Shown piece after piece: positions 32,926 through 41,551 of a DNA stretch of 64,000 nt. Source of the stretch: Roseiarcus sp963709185. GTDB taxonomy: Bacteria > Pseudomonadota > Alphaproteobacteria > Rhizobiales > Beijerinckiaceae. Numbering within the stretch: position 1 is the stretch's first letter; the number at the start of each line of letters is the position of its first letter. The stretch is from contig CAVPVQ010000024.1 of assembly GCA_963709185.1 (NCBI GenBank), forward strand, positions 372,001-436,000. Reading direction: 5' to 3'. Below the pieces are notes generated by a model, which made no database searches, was not told the origin of the DNA, and saw only the letters and a program-made list of their open reading frames with translations. The translations under genes and the position numbers were made by a program.

Positions 32926-33630
32926 ATGTCGATTGCGCGGTTGATCGCCTTGCCGGCGCTGGTGTCGTTTGGTCTTTGTGGGCCGGTGCTGGCGCAGGAC
33001 GCGCCGCTCGATCTGCACCCCCAGGCGGCGAAGGCCAAACCCGCCAGGGACGCCAAAGACGCCAAGCCCGGGCCGAAGCAGGCGATCAGCGCCGCCGAAG
33101 CGGTGCGCCGCGCCAACGCGTGGTTCGCGAGCGCGCGGCTGATGACCGCCGATTTCGTGCAGATCGGGCCGGACGGCCATCGCGCCGAAGGCAAGCTCTA
33201 CGTCGAGCGGCCCGGCCGCATGCGTTTCCAGTTCGCCCCGCCCGACCGGCTGGAAATCGTCGCCGACGGGCGTAGCGTCGCGGTGCGCGACCAGAAGCTC
33301 GACACCCAGGATCTCTACCTGATCGGCCAGACGCCGCTGAAGTTCCTGCTCGACGATTCAATCGACCTGGCCAAGGACACCCAGGTGCAGGGCGTCGACG
33401 TCAATGACAACGCCGTGTCGATCACCATCGAGGACAAGGCGACGCTGGGCGGCTCGGCGCGGATCGAACTGCTGTTCGACCCGACGTCCTTTGTGCTCAA
33501 GCAATGGACGGTTGACGACGCGCAGGGCAACCAGACAGTGGTGACGCTGTTCGACGTCGACCTGGCCACCCGGCCCGATGAAAGCCTGTTCAAGATCGAC
33601 GAGCAGCGGATGATCGGGGCCAAGCACTAG
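32926..33630 (+). CDS. lolA: Outer-membrane lipoprotein carrier protein LolA family
   Basis: 234 residues. A Sec signal peptide ends at about residue 24 (CGPVLAQDAP), then a Lys/Ala/Asp-rich linker, then the LolA half-barrel (about 55-230): MTADFVQIGPDGHRAEGKLYV, PGRMRFQFAPPDRLEIVADG and FKIDEQRMIGAKH. It shuttles lipoproteins through the periplasm from LolCDE to the outer membrane. In relatives it follows ftsK directly. The ATG follows AAGGAG at a normal distance. Confidence 0.9.
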   Translation: MSIARLIALPALVSFGLCGPVLAQDAPLDLHPQAAKAKPARDAKDAKPGPKQAISAAEAVRRANAWFASARLMTADFVQIGPDGHRAEGKLYVERPGRMRFQFAPPDRLEIVADGRSVAVRDQKLDTQDLYLIGQTPLKFLLDDSIDLAKDTQVQGVDVNDNAVSITIEDKATLGGSARIELLFDPTSFVLKQWTVDDAQGNQTVVTLFDVDLATRPDESLFKIDEQRMIGAKH

Positions 33631-33782
33631 CCATTGTGCTGATCGGCGCCCCTTGTTCCGCGCGCCTTTCGGTCGGCCCTCGGCCCGAGGTGGAGCCTTG
33701 CGCTGTGGGCAACGCGTCGGCGCCCTTGCAACGCGCCGCCGGGCGGTCATTGTCCTTGCTCCCACAATGGCGGCAGGCGGCG

Positions 33783-34589
33783 ATGCGTTTCACCCTCGCG
33801 ACATGGAACATCAATTCGGTGCGGCTGCGCATCGGGCTCGTCGCGCGCTACCTGCGCGAACACCAGCCCGACGTTCTCTGCCTGCAGGAGACCAAATGCC
33901 GCGACGGCGAGTTTCCGTCGGCGGATTTTCACCGACTCGGCTATGAACATATCGCGATCAACGGACAGAAGGGTTATCACGGCGTCGCCATCGTTTCACG
34001 ATTGCCCATTCTGGCGAGCCGCAAGCGCGAGTTCTGCGGCAAGGGCGATTCGCGCCATATGCATGCGACGCTGGGCGGCGAGGCGGCGGGCGTCGAGGTC
34101 CATAACTTCTACGTGCCGGCCGGCGGCGACGAACCGGACCCGGAGGTCAACGACAAGTTCGCCCACAAGCTCGCCTTCCTCGATGAAATGACGGCCTGGA
34201 CGCGCGCCGAGAGAATCGCCGACGGACGGGCGATCCTGGTCGGCGATCTCAACGTGGCGCCGCTCGAGCACGACGTGTGGAGCCACAAGGCGCTGCTGGG
34301 AATCGTCAGCCACACGCCGATCGAGGTTGAAAAGCTGACGGCCGCCCAGGCGGCTGGCGCCTGGATCGACGCGCCAAGACGGTTCGTCCCCGCATCGCAG
34401 AAGCTCTATACGTGGTGGAGCTATCGCTCGCCCGACTGGGCGGCGGCGGACAAGGGCCGCCGGCTCGACCATGTCTGGGTCAGCCCCAAGCTCGAAGCGA
34501 CCCTGCGGGCAACGGACGTCCTGCGCGACGCGCGAGGCTGGGAGCGCACCTCCGACCACGCGCCGCTCAAGGTCGAACTGGCGCTATAG
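33783..34589 (+). CDS. xthA: Exodeoxyribonuclease III
   Basis: 268 residues, full length for XthA. An AP endonuclease and 3'-5' exonuclease in base-excision repair. EEP-fold motifs: TWNINSVRLR, LCLQETKCRD (metal Glu), GDLNVAPLEHDVW and the C-terminal TSDHAPLKVEL (catalytic His). WWSYRSPDWAAADKGRRLDHVWVS is the DNA-binding loop typical of the family. The start at 33783 places MRFTLATWNINS at the N-terminus. It sits downstream of lolA, the conserved order. Confidence 0.95.
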   Translation: MRFTLATWNINSVRLRIGLVARYLREHQPDVLCLQETKCRDGEFPSADFHRLGYEHIAINGQKGYHGVAIVSRLPILASRKREFCGKGDSRHMHATLGGEAAGVEVHNFYVPAGGDEPDPEVNDKFAHKLAFLDEMTAWTRAERIADGRAILVGDLNVAPLEHDVWSHKALLGIVSHTPIEVEKLTAAQAAGAWIDAPRRFVPASQKLYTWWSYRSPDWAAADKGRRLDHVWVSPKLEATLRATDVLRDARGWERTSDHAPLKVELAL

Positions 34590-34657
34590 CGCGCCAGCGA
34601 ACCGCCGAGGGCCGAGTCGGCCTTGCGCGTCTCATGCGCGCGGCGGAGCGCCGGCGC

Positions 34658-35359
34658 TCATGCCCCGTCGATGAGCGGGTCGGGCTTGCATCGAGCGGCA
34701 AGCCGCGTCCGATCGACAATCGTAATCACGTCGCCTTTCACCGTGACGCCGCTCCCCTGCAGGGCCGCCAGCGCGCGCGAAAAGCTCTCGCGCGTAATGC
34801 CGAGTTCGGAGGCGATCAGCTTCTTTTCGTAGGGGAGAACCGCGCGATCCGGCGTGCCTTGCCGCGCGGAAAGAACGAGGATGTGGCAGCCGACGCGCTC
34901 AAGCGCGGGTCGGAGCTTCAGGTTCTTGACCTGTCGCACCATCCGCCGGAATTGACCCGCCAGGCTGTCGATCACCTGTCGCGCCAACTCTGCGTCGCTG
35001 GCGACGGCGGCGCGGAACGCCGCCGCATGGATCAGCAAAATCCGCGACGGCTCTGGCGCGACAGCGCGCACGAGGTAGGGCGCGTTCGTCACGACCGCGG
35101 CGGGGATGATCAGGTCCGGCGGTCGAACCGCTTCGATCAGGACTTCGCGCCGCGCGGCCGATCGTGCGAATAATTGGACGGACCCCGAAACAACCACGTG
35201 CTGGAAGTTCGGCGCATCGCCCTGCTCGAACAAGAGAGCGCCGGCGGCCACATTGTGCGCGACCGCGGCGCCGAGCAGAGCGTCGAGACTCGCCGCCGAC
35301 ACGCCTCTGAACAGCGGCAGACCTGCGAAAGACCGTCCCGGAGCCGCACCCACGCTCAA
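34658..35359 (-). CDS. Crp/Fnr-family transcriptional regulator (Dnr/Nnr-like)
   Basis: 233 residues. A cyclic-nucleotide-binding-type beta roll (about 10-125), a dimerisation helix, and a C-terminal winged helix (about 155-225) whose recognition helix contains ITRESFSRAL. The E-x-x-S-R pattern is that of FNR/DNR regulators reading TTGAT half-sites. No N-terminal cysteine cluster is present, so it is not an oxygen-sensing FNR; NO or redox sensing as in Dnr/Nnr is more likely. It is divergent from nirK, with two palindromes between them, and is the obvious nirK regulator. Confidence 0.88.
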   Translation of the reverse strand: MSVGAAPGRSFAGLPLFRGVSAASLDALLGAAVAHNVAAGALLFEQGDAPNFQHVVVSGSVQLFARSAARREVLIEAVRPPDLIIPAAVVTNAPYLVRAVAPEPSRILLIHAAAFRAAVASDAELARQVIDSLAGQFRRMVRQVKNLKLRPALERVGCHILVLSARQGTPDRAVLPYEKKLIASELGITRESFSRALAALQGSGVTVKGDVITIVDRTRLAARCKPDPLIDGA

Positions 35360-35398
35360 TCGCCAAACCTCTCGTCGCCCGCCGCGAATCGAACAGGT

Positions 35399-35412
35399 GT
35401 GATATTTATCAC
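35399..35412. promoter_or_regulatory. CRP-like palindrome
   Basis: GTGATATTTATCAC is a perfect inverted repeat. With its flanks it reads TGTGA-N6-TCACG, close to the CRP consensus. It lies 40 nt upstream of the regulator start, so autoregulation is the simplest reading. Confidence 0.6.
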
Positions 35413-35420
35413 GTTTATCA

Positions 35421-35434
35421 TTGATTCATATCAA
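35421..35434. promoter_or_regulatory. FNR/Dnr box upstream of nirK
   Basis: TTGATTCATATCAA is a perfect match to the FNR/Dnr/Nnr consensus TTGAT-N4-ATCAA. It overlaps a second dyad, ATCAAT-TCG-ATTGAT (35430-35444). It is 84 nt from the nirK ATG, a suitable distance for class II activation. Confidence 0.8.
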
Positions 35435-35518
35435 TTCGATTGATCGTCGATTCTGGCCATGCTCTCTCCTGCACATTCGTCCCCGGGCCGGGTCTGGGTG
35501 CTGCTGGAGGGTTCGAAA

Positions 35519-37015
35519 ATGACGCTTCCCTTTGTCAGGTTCGCGCTGCCGCGCGCCGCCAAAGCCACGCTGATCGCCCTGGCTATGGTCCTGGTCTCCG
35601 GCGGCCTGTGGCAAAGCCGGCTGCTGGACGGGTTCGCCATTTGCGCGCCCTCCTCGACGACGGCGGGCTCGGCATCGGCCGCCGCCGCGCCCGCCGCGAC
35701 GCCGGCGCCGATGAAGGAAGGCGCGATGGCGAGCGACATGCATGCGCCGACGGTGTTCACCCTGCGCTCCGGCGTCTCGGAAGGCCGGCTGGTCTATTTC
35801 GGCGTCGGCGGCGACATCAACGGCGTGGTCAACCCCTCGCTTCTTGTGCATGAAGGCGAAACCGTCCAGATCAACCTCATCAACGGTGAAGGCGCCGAGC
35901 ATGACATCGTCGTGGATCAGTACGGGGCGCGTTCGAGCCGGGTCGTCGGCAAGGGCGCCAGCAGCGCCGTAACCTTCACCGCGTCAAAGACCGGCGAATT
36001 CGCCTATTACTGCTCGGCGCCCGGCCATCGTGAGGCCGGCATGGAGGGGCGCATCCGGGTCGTCCCCGGCGCGCGCGCCGCGACTGTGGCGACCGCCGCC
36101 GATGTTTCGCATGATCCGACCGACCTGCCCGCGCCGATCGGCGCCCGCTCGCCGCAGATCGTGCGCGTGGATCTGCGCACCGTCGAACTTCAGGGGCAGT
36201 TGGCCGACAAGACCACGTACAATTACTGGACTTTCAACGGCAAGGTGCCGGGGCCGATGCTGCGCGTGCGCGTCGGCGACACCGTCGAGGTGCACCTCAA
36301 GAACGACGAAAACAGCGTGATGACCCATTCGGTCGATTTTCACGCGGCGATCGGCCCCGGCGGCGGCTCGGAGTTCACGCAAACTGACCCCGGCGCGGAA
36401 AAGGTCATGACCTTCAAGGCGCTCACGCCGGGTCTGTTCGTCTATCACTGCGCGACGCCAAGCGTGCCCCAGCACATCACCAACGGCATGTACGGCATGA
36501 TCCTGGTGGAGCCCGAGGGCGGGCTGCCGCAGGTCGATCGCGAATTCTACATCATGCAAGGCGAAATATACACCGCCCAGCCGTTCGGCGCGCAGGGCGA
36601 TCAGGAGATGGACTACGAGAAATTGATCTCCGAGAGGCCCGAATATTTCGTGTTCAATGGTGCGGTCGGCGCGCTGACCAAGGCGCATCCGCTGCGCGCC
36701 AGCGCGGGAGAAACGATCCGCATATTCTTCGGGGTGGGCGGTCCGAATTTTACATCGTCGTTCCATTTGATCGGCGAAGTGTTCGATCGCGTCTACCAGA
36801 GCGGCGGGCTCACCTCGCCGCCGTTGACCGGCGTGCAAACCGTCACCGTGCCGCCGGGCGGCGCCACCGTCGTCGATCTGAAGGTTCGCCGCGCCGGCCG
36901 CTACACAATCGTCGACCACGCCTTGTCGCGCATCGAACGCGGCCTTGTGGGTTCCCTGATCGTCGACGGCCCGCGCGACGACGATATCATGCACGCCGGC
37001 CCCGCGCTGAAGTGA
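35519..37015 (+). CDS. nirK: Copper-containing nitrite reductase with N-terminal cupredoxin domain
   Basis: 498 residues, about 130 longer than standard NirK. It reduces nitrite to NO in the periplasm during denitrification. An N-terminal membrane/signal segment (about 15-32) is followed by an extra cupredoxin domain (about 75-185) with a full type 1 copper set H128, C165, H170, M175. Then come the two NirK domains. Type 1 ligands are H270, C311, H319, M324; type 2 ligands H275, H310, H467; active-site residues D273 and H416. The architecture is like Hyphomicrobium NirK, where the extra domain is a fused plastocyanin-like electron entry. The ATG at 35519 has GGAGGG upstream. Confidence 0.95.
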   Translation: MTLPFVRFALPRAAKATLIALAMVLVSGGLWQSRLLDGFAICAPSSTTAGSASAAAAPAATPAPMKEGAMASDMHAPTVFTLRSGVSEGRLVYFGVGGDINGVVNPSLLVHEGETVQINLINGEGAEHDIVVDQYGARSSRVVGKGASSAVTFTASKTGEFAYYCSAPGHREAGMEGRIRVVPGARAATVATAADVSHDPTDLPAPIGARSPQIVRVDLRTVELQGQLADKTTYNYWTFNGKVPGPMLRVRVGDTVEVHLKNDENSVMTHSVDFHAAIGPGGGSEFTQTDPGAEKVMTFKALTPGLFVYHCATPSVPQHITNGMYGMILVEPEGGLPQVDREFYIMQGEIYTAQPFGAQGDQEMDYEKLISERPEYFVFNGAVGALTKAHPLRASAGETIRIFFGVGGPNFTSSFHLIGEVFDRVYQSGGLTSPPLTGVQTVTVPPGGATVVDLKVRRAGRYTIVDHALSRIERGLVGSLIVDGPRDDDIMHAGPALK

Positions 37016-37079
37016 AGACCACCCCGGGCAGGCGTTCGCCATCGCGCTTTGACCCGGCCGAGTTCGCGCAAGGAGACGC

Positions 37080-37556
37080 ATGATCGCCGACATCGTCCTG
37101 GCGCGGGCCTTACACGTCCTTGCCGTGGTTCACTGGATCGGCGGCGTTGCATTCGTGACGCTGATCTTGCTTCCCCTCGCGCGGCGGCGCCCGTCCGCCG
37201 CCGAGGGCCTCGCGCTTTTCGAGAGCGTGGAGCGGAGCTTTGCGGCGCAGGTCCGCATCTCAATTCCGCTCGCCGGCGCGACCGGCCTGTGGATGACCTA
37301 CCGGATGGATCTATGGGAGCGCTTCGCCGATCCGCGCTTCTGGTGGATGTGGGCGATGGTCGGGCTTTGGCTGGTGTTCGTGGTGATGGTCTTTGTGGTG
37401 GAGCCGCTCGCCCACGCGCGATTGGCGCGGCGGGCGCGGGATGACCCCGCGTCCACTCTGCGGCGCATGACGCTTGTGCATGCCGTCCTGCTCGCTGTGG
37501 CCGCGGTGACCGTGCTGGGGGCGGTCGCCGGCGCACAGGGATTCGTCTTCTTCTGA
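37080..37556 (+). CDS. CopD-like four-helix membrane protein
   Basis: 158 residues with four predicted membrane helices: VLARALHVLAVVHWIGGVAF, the ISIPLAGATGLWM region, WWMWAMVGLWLVFVVMVFVV and VHAVLLAVAAVTVLGAVAG. Histidines in helices 1 and 4 (LHVLAVVHW, LVHAVLL) could bind haem or copper as in CopD/cytochrome-b-like proteins. It lies 64 nt after nirK in the same direction, so it probably belongs to that unit, perhaps in copper supply or electron transfer. That role is inference from position. Confidence 0.72.
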   Translation: MIADIVLARALHVLAVVHWIGGVAFVTLILLPLARRRPSAAEGLALFESVERSFAAQVRISIPLAGATGLWMTYRMDLWERFADPRFWWMWAMVGLWLVFVVMVFVVEPLAHARLARRARDDPASTLRRMTLVHAVLLAVAAVTVLGAVAGAQGFVFF

Positions 37557-37741
37557 CGACGAGCGGGAACCGACAGGCGCCGCGACCGATCGGCCGGCGA
37601 CGACGCGCCCGCCATCGGCCGCGTGGTCAGTGGCCACGGGGCGAGCGGCGCGCGTCCGCCGCCCCGCGCCGCCGGCTATGCGGATCGCCGGAAAACCAGC
37701 TATGATCAAGGCAAAATCGATCCCGTGCGAGAGAACCATTC

Positions 37742-38428
37742 ATGGCCCAGACCCGCCATATCCTGATCGTCGACGATGAAGCCGAAGTGCGCAGCGCGCT
37801 GGCCGAACAATTGGCGCTGCACGAGGAGTTTTCGGTCTCGGTCGCCGAGGATGCGACTTCCGCCCGCGCCGCCGCGCATGCCAACCCGCCCGATCTCATC
37901 GTCATGGACGTCGGCCTGCCTGACATGGACGGGCGCGAGGCGGTCCGGCTGATGCGCAAGGAGGGGTTCAAGCGTCCGATCATCATGCTGACCGCCCATG
38001 ATTCAGACTCTGACACCGTGCTCGGCCTCGACGCGGGCGCCAACGACTATATAGCCAAGCCGTTCCGGTTCGCGGTGTTGCTGGCGCGCCTGCGCGTCCA
38101 GTTGCGCCAGCACGAAGCGAGCGAGGACGCCGAGTTTCAAATCGGCCCCTACACGTTCCGACCCGCGTCAAAGAACCTCGTCGACGCCAAGGGCGCGCGC
38201 CTTCGCCTGACCGAGAAGGAGGCGGCCATTCTGCGGTTCCTGCATCGGGCGGACCGGCAGGTGGTCTCGCGCGAGGTGTTGCTGAAGGACGTCTGGGGCT
38301 ACAACGCCAATGTGACGACGCATACGCTGGAGACCCATATTTATCGGCTGCGTCAGAAGATCGAGGTCGATCCGGCTGACGCCCGCCTGCTGGTCACCGA
38401 CGCCGGCGGATACAAGCTGCTTTCCTGA
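37742..38428 (+). CDS. OmpR-family response regulator
   Basis: 228 residues. The receiver domain (about 5-120) has the acidic pair in LIVDDEAEVR, the phospho-acceptor Asp in LIVMDVGLPDMDG, the Thr of IIMLTAHDSD and the Lys of DYIAKPF. The C-terminal winged-helix DNA-binding domain (about 135-228) ends LRQKIEVDPADARLLVTDAGGYKLL. No histidine kinase gene adjoins. The cNMP-domain gene starts 19 nt later and is probably co-transcribed, an arrangement I recognise in related genomes. The output is unknown. Confidence 0.92.
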   Translation: MAQTRHILIVDDEAEVRSALAEQLALHEEFSVSVAEDATSARAAAHANPPDLIVMDVGLPDMDGREAVRLMRKEGFKRPIIMLTAHDSDSDTVLGLDAGANDYIAKPFRFAVLLARLRVQLRQHEASEDAEFQIGPYTFRPASKNLVDAKGARLRLTEKEAAILRFLHRADRQVVSREVLLKDVWGYNANVTTHTLETHIYRLRQKIEVDPADARLLVTDAGGYKLLS

Positions 38429-38447
38429 GCTTCGCGAGGCGAACCCG

Positions 38448-38906
38448 ATGACGCTCGAAGACAACATTCATCGTTTATCGCGCACGCCGCCTTTCGACCT
38501 GCTGCCGCGCGATGCGCTGCAGCTCATCGCGTTCGCGGCGGAAAAGCGCAACCTGGCGGCTGACGAGCGGCTGTTCGAGGAAGGCGAGCCGGCGGACTCG
38601 GGGTTTGTCGTTTTTTCCGGCGCCATTCTGCTCAGCGCGGGCGGCGAGGGGCGCGAGCGCAGACGCGTGGCGGGTCCCGGCGCGCTGATCGGCGAAAAGG
38701 CGATGATCGCCGAAGTGGTCCGGCCATCGAGCGCGCGCGCGATGGAAAACTCCACCGTACTGCGCATCCCACGCCTGATCTTTCATCGCGTGCTTGCAGA
38801 GTTTCCGAAGGACGCCGCGCGTATAAGAGCGAATCTCGCCGCGAGGACGCGGAAAATGTCGCAACAGCTTGAGCGCCTGCGCGTGGCCATCGATCCCGCG
38901 CGATAG
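38448..38906 (+). CDS. Stand-alone cyclic-nucleotide-binding domain protein
   Basis: 152 residues: one cNMP-binding beta roll (about 15-130), ERLFEEGEPADSGFVVFSGAI and PGALIGEKAMI, then a short basic helix. There is no helix-turn-helix, so it is not a transcription factor by itself. The phosphate-binding cassette is only partly conserved. Pairing with the preceding response regulator suggests a regulatory accessory role. Confidence 0.8.
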   Translation: MTLEDNIHRLSRTPPFDLLPRDALQLIAFAAEKRNLAADERLFEEGEPADSGFVVFSGAILLSAGGEGRERRRVAGPGALIGEKAMIAEVVRPSSARAMENSTVLRIPRLIFHRVLAEFPKDAARIRANLAARTRKMSQQLERLRVAIDPAR

Positions 38907-38928
38907 CCGCCAACGGACCGGGGACGCC

Positions 38929-39189
38929 TTACCCGCGCGTCGCTTCGGTCGGCGCCGGTCGGGCGAACGCGGCGGGCGGCGCTTCGGCGCGGATGACATC
39001 GTGTCGGGCGACCATTTCGATGGGCGCCGCATGTCGTTCGCCGACGACGGCGAGCCCGGCCGCCGCCAACATCGCGAGCGCGACGGCCAGCGACACGCTG
39101 AACTGGCGGCGCGCCATCGCCTGGACCGAGGTGTCGCCCATGCCTTCTTCAAAGGCGTCATCGTCGAAAGAATAGCCGCCTTCAGTCAT
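38929..39189 (-). CDS. Small single-pass membrane protein
   Basis: 86 residues from the ATG at 39189. An acidic N-terminus (YSFDDDAFEEGM) is followed by one membrane helix (FSVSLAVALAMLAAAGLAVV, about 30-49) and an Ala/Pro/Arg-rich periplasmic tail. No family recognised. It is convergent with the cNMP gene. The frame extends upstream, but those residues look non-coding. Confidence 0.5.
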   Translation of the reverse strand: MTEGGYSFDDDAFEEGMGDTSVQAMARRQFSVSLAVALAMLAAAGLAVVGERHAAPIEMVARHDVIRAEAPPAAFARPAPTEATRG

Positions 39190-39349
39190 GTTCGCCTCCG
39201 CCATAAGCCCCCGCAGGGCTCCTGGAGCCGTTACGGTCTGAAACGGCGACGGCATGCCCGTGGTTGCGCCCGTCACGAAATATTGACCGCCAGCGCCGGC
39301 CCCGGCATGGTCGTCGCCGCGCGCCGCTGCGCCATTAGGGTCGCCCTCG

Positions 39350-39775
39350 ATGAACGAGAGTTCGCGTTTGGAAGACTGGACCGCCATCGGCGCGCCGACC
39401 GCCGCCGACATCGAGCGTCTGGCGGAGGCGGCGTTCGCGCGATTGCCGGATGAATTCAAACGGTTCTGCGCGGGGCTGGTTATTCAGGTCGTTGATTTTC
39501 CCGATGACGAGACGCTCGACGAAATGGGGGCGCAGACGGAGTTCGATCTTCTCGGCCTGTTTCGCGGGCGCGGCATGGCCCAGCGCCCCGCCGTCGAGGA
39601 GACCGGCGCGCTGCCCAACATGATCTGGCTCTATCGCCGTCCGTTGCTCGATTTCTGGTGCGAAGGGGACGATAGCCTCGGCGCGGTGGTCGCCCATGTC
39701 CTCGTCCACGAGATCGGCCATCATTTTGGCCTTTCCGACAGCGATATAGAGAGGATCGAGACGGCCGCGGCGTAG
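39350..39775 (+). CDS. Metallopeptidase family protein (minimal zincin)
   Basis: 141 residues. A compact zincin with HExxHHFGLSD in VHEIGHHFGLSDSDIERIE (zinc ligands from the two His of HExxH and a downstream Asp or His). This belongs to the small metallopeptidase group formerly DUF1025. Upstream it has the FVIQVVDFPDDE-type strand and a GLFRG motif typical of the group. Cytoplasmic, substrate unknown. It starts at ATG 39350; the end is compact against the next gene. Confidence 0.85.
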   Translation: MNESSRLEDWTAIGAPTAADIERLAEAAFARLPDEFKRFCAGLVIQVVDFPDDETLDEMGAQTEFDLLGLFRGRGMAQRPAVEETGALPNMIWLYRRPLLDFWCEGDDSLGAVVAHVLVHEIGHHFGLSDSDIERIETAAA

Positions 39776-39886
39776 CGCGGCGTGCGTTGGACCGGGGCGC
39801 CTTCACAAGTCCGTCACGCCGGTTGTAGAGTATTGTGACAGTCGGATTCGGTCCGGCGGCTCACTCGCGGAGAACGGAGCGGGTTC

Positions 39887-40453
39887 TTGACGGTCCACGT
39901 CCGAGCGGTATCGCCGGAAGCCTGTCCGGCCTTGGTGCTCAATGCGGATTTCCGTCCGCTGAGCTATTACCCCCTCTCCATCTGGTGCTGGCAGGACGCG
40001 ATCAAGGCGGTGTTTCTCGACCGGGTGAATATCGTTTCTCTCTATGAGACGACGGTGCGGAGCCCGTCATTCGAGATGCGACTGCCGTCGGTCGTTTCGC
40101 TCAAGAACTATGTGAAACCCTCGCGGTTTCCCGCGTTCACACGATTCAACGTGTTCCTGCGCGACCGGTTCACCTGCCAGTATTGCGGCGATCGCGATGA
40201 GCTGACGTTCGACCACGTCGTGCCGCGCTCCAAGGGCGGCCTGACGTGCTGGGAGAATGTTGTGGCCGCCTGCTCCTGCTGCAACCTGAAGAAGGGCGAC
40301 CTGCTGCCCGCCGCCGCGCGCATGTGGCCCGCCACCCGGCCGTATCAGCCGACGGTCCACGACCTGCACCAGAACGGCCGGCTGTTCCCGCCCAACTACC
40401 TGCACGAAAGCTGGATGGACTATCTCTACTGGGACAGCGAACTCGAGCCGTGA
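39887..40453 (+). CDS. HNH endonuclease
   Basis: 188 residues from a TTG start, preceded by GGAGC 4-5 nt upstream. The HNH module (about 95-150) is CQYCGD...LTFDHVVPRSKGGLTCWENVVAACSCCNLKKGD, with four zinc-ribbon Cys, the catalytic His of DHV and Asn of ENVV. The N-terminal half (LVLNADFRPLSYYPLS, then the W-x-DAIKAVFL helix) is the conserved form of the widespread housekeeping HNH protein of alphaproteobacteria. Its biological role is not settled; it is not obviously a homing or phage enzyme. Confidence 0.9.
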   Translation: MTVHVRAVSPEACPALVLNADFRPLSYYPLSIWCWQDAIKAVFLDRVNIVSLYETTVRSPSFEMRLPSVVSLKNYVKPSRFPAFTRFNVFLRDRFTCQYCGDRDELTFDHVVPRSKGGLTCWENVVAACSCCNLKKGDLLPAAARMWPATRPYQPTVHDLHQNGRLFPPNYLHESWMDYLYWDSELEP

Positions 40454-40495
40454 TCGCGGCATGACGCGGCTGCTGTGCGGCCGGCAAGCGGAGCG

Positions 40496-41140
40496 CTACC
40501 GCCGGACTGCGCCTACGGCGTTAGAGATTTCCTCGGTCGACCAGCCCAACTGATCATAGCCGCCGCGCCAGTAGACAAGCGCGCCGCCACCCTCGCCTCG
40601 CCTCACGGCCTCGACCCGGCCGATGAGGATGGCGTGGCTGCCCCGCTCGATGGTGTCCTCGACCCGGCACTCGAAGGCGGCCAGAGCGTCGCGAAGCAAT
40701 GGGGCGCGGCTGGACCGGGTGATCCAATCGCCGGCGTCATAGCGGGCCGGCCCCTCGGCGCCGGAAGCGCCGGCAAAGCGATGCGCGACGTCGCGATGGG
40801 ACGCCGACAAGATGTTGACGCCGAAGCGGCGCGAGTCGCGCAGGACCGGCCAACTCGATGACGAACGATTGACGCAGACAATCAGCGTCGGCGGCTCCAG
40901 GCATAGCGACGTGACGGATGTCGCGGTGAACCCGGTCCGGCGCTCGCCCTCGCCGCAGGAAATCACGCTCACGGCGCCGGCCAATTCGCGCATCGCCACG
41001 CGAAATTCGTCGGCCGACGGATCGGGTCGCGCCGCGATCGATGAGTCGGCGCACGCGTCGCCTGGCTCGTCGACCCGCGCGGCGCGCTCTCGCGGATATG
41101 TTTCACGCGGTCGCGTGGCCGGGACCTCTCGCAAGCTCAT
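40496..41140 (-). CDS. Flavin reductase domain protein
   Basis: About 214 residues from the ATG at 41140; an ATG at 41176 is an alternative. The flavin-reductase-like FMN-binding barrel starts at DEFRVAMRELAGAVSVI (about 47) and shows GFTATSVTSLCLEPPTLIVCVN and FGVNILSASHRDVAHRFAG. It would supply reduced FMN to a monooxygenase, but no oxygenase gene is nearby. It is divergent from metY across a 400-nt region with a long palindrome, which suggests shared sulfur-related control (inference). Confidence 0.85.
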   Translation of the reverse strand: MSLREVPATRPRETYPRERAARVDEPGDACADSSIAARPDPSADEFRVAMRELAGAVSVISCGEGERRTGFTATSVTSLCLEPPTLIVCVNRSSSSWPVLRDSRRFGVNILSASHRDVAHRFAGASGAEGPARYDAGDWITRSSRAPLLRDALAAFECRVEDTIERGSHAILIGRVEAVRRGEGGGALVYWRGGYDQLGWSTEEISNAVGAVRR

Positions 41141-41551
41141 GATTGCCCCGCAAGCATCGATTGGATAACGGTCCATTCCGCGTGGCGGCCGCCCAAACGT
41201 CGAGTCACATCAGTCTATTATATTTGTAGAATTAGTCAATTCGATTGCCGCGCGAGGCGCAGGCGATCGGCAGCGGTTCGAACGACAGGATTTCGATGAT
41301 TTGACTAAATCAATTGATTTAGTATTCTAAAGGCCTAATCGTTGGGCCGGCGCCACGCCGACCCGCCGCCGGAGAGCTTAAGAATGATCGCGCGCTCGCC
41401 GTTGTCCGCCGCTCTGCCATCATTCGCGCGCCATCGGCGCATCGTCTCTAGGGATGCTTCGCTCCCGAGACCGCCCGGACGCCGACCTTGCTTTTTTTGA
41501 CGCTTCGTCGTCCCCTTTGATCGTCACAAGCCACGACAGGAGCGCTGTCCG
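41141..41551. promoter_or_regulatory. Divergent regulatory region, flavin reductase / metY
   Basis: An AT-rich patch (about 41215-41335) in a GC-rich genome. It contains the 20-bp perfect palindrome ACTAAATCAATTGATTTAGT at 41304-41323. It also has an inverted pair of the 8-mer TTGACTAA, at 41301-41308 and, as TTAGTCAA, at 41232-41239. These are good operator candidates for both promoters. Confidence 0.65.
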
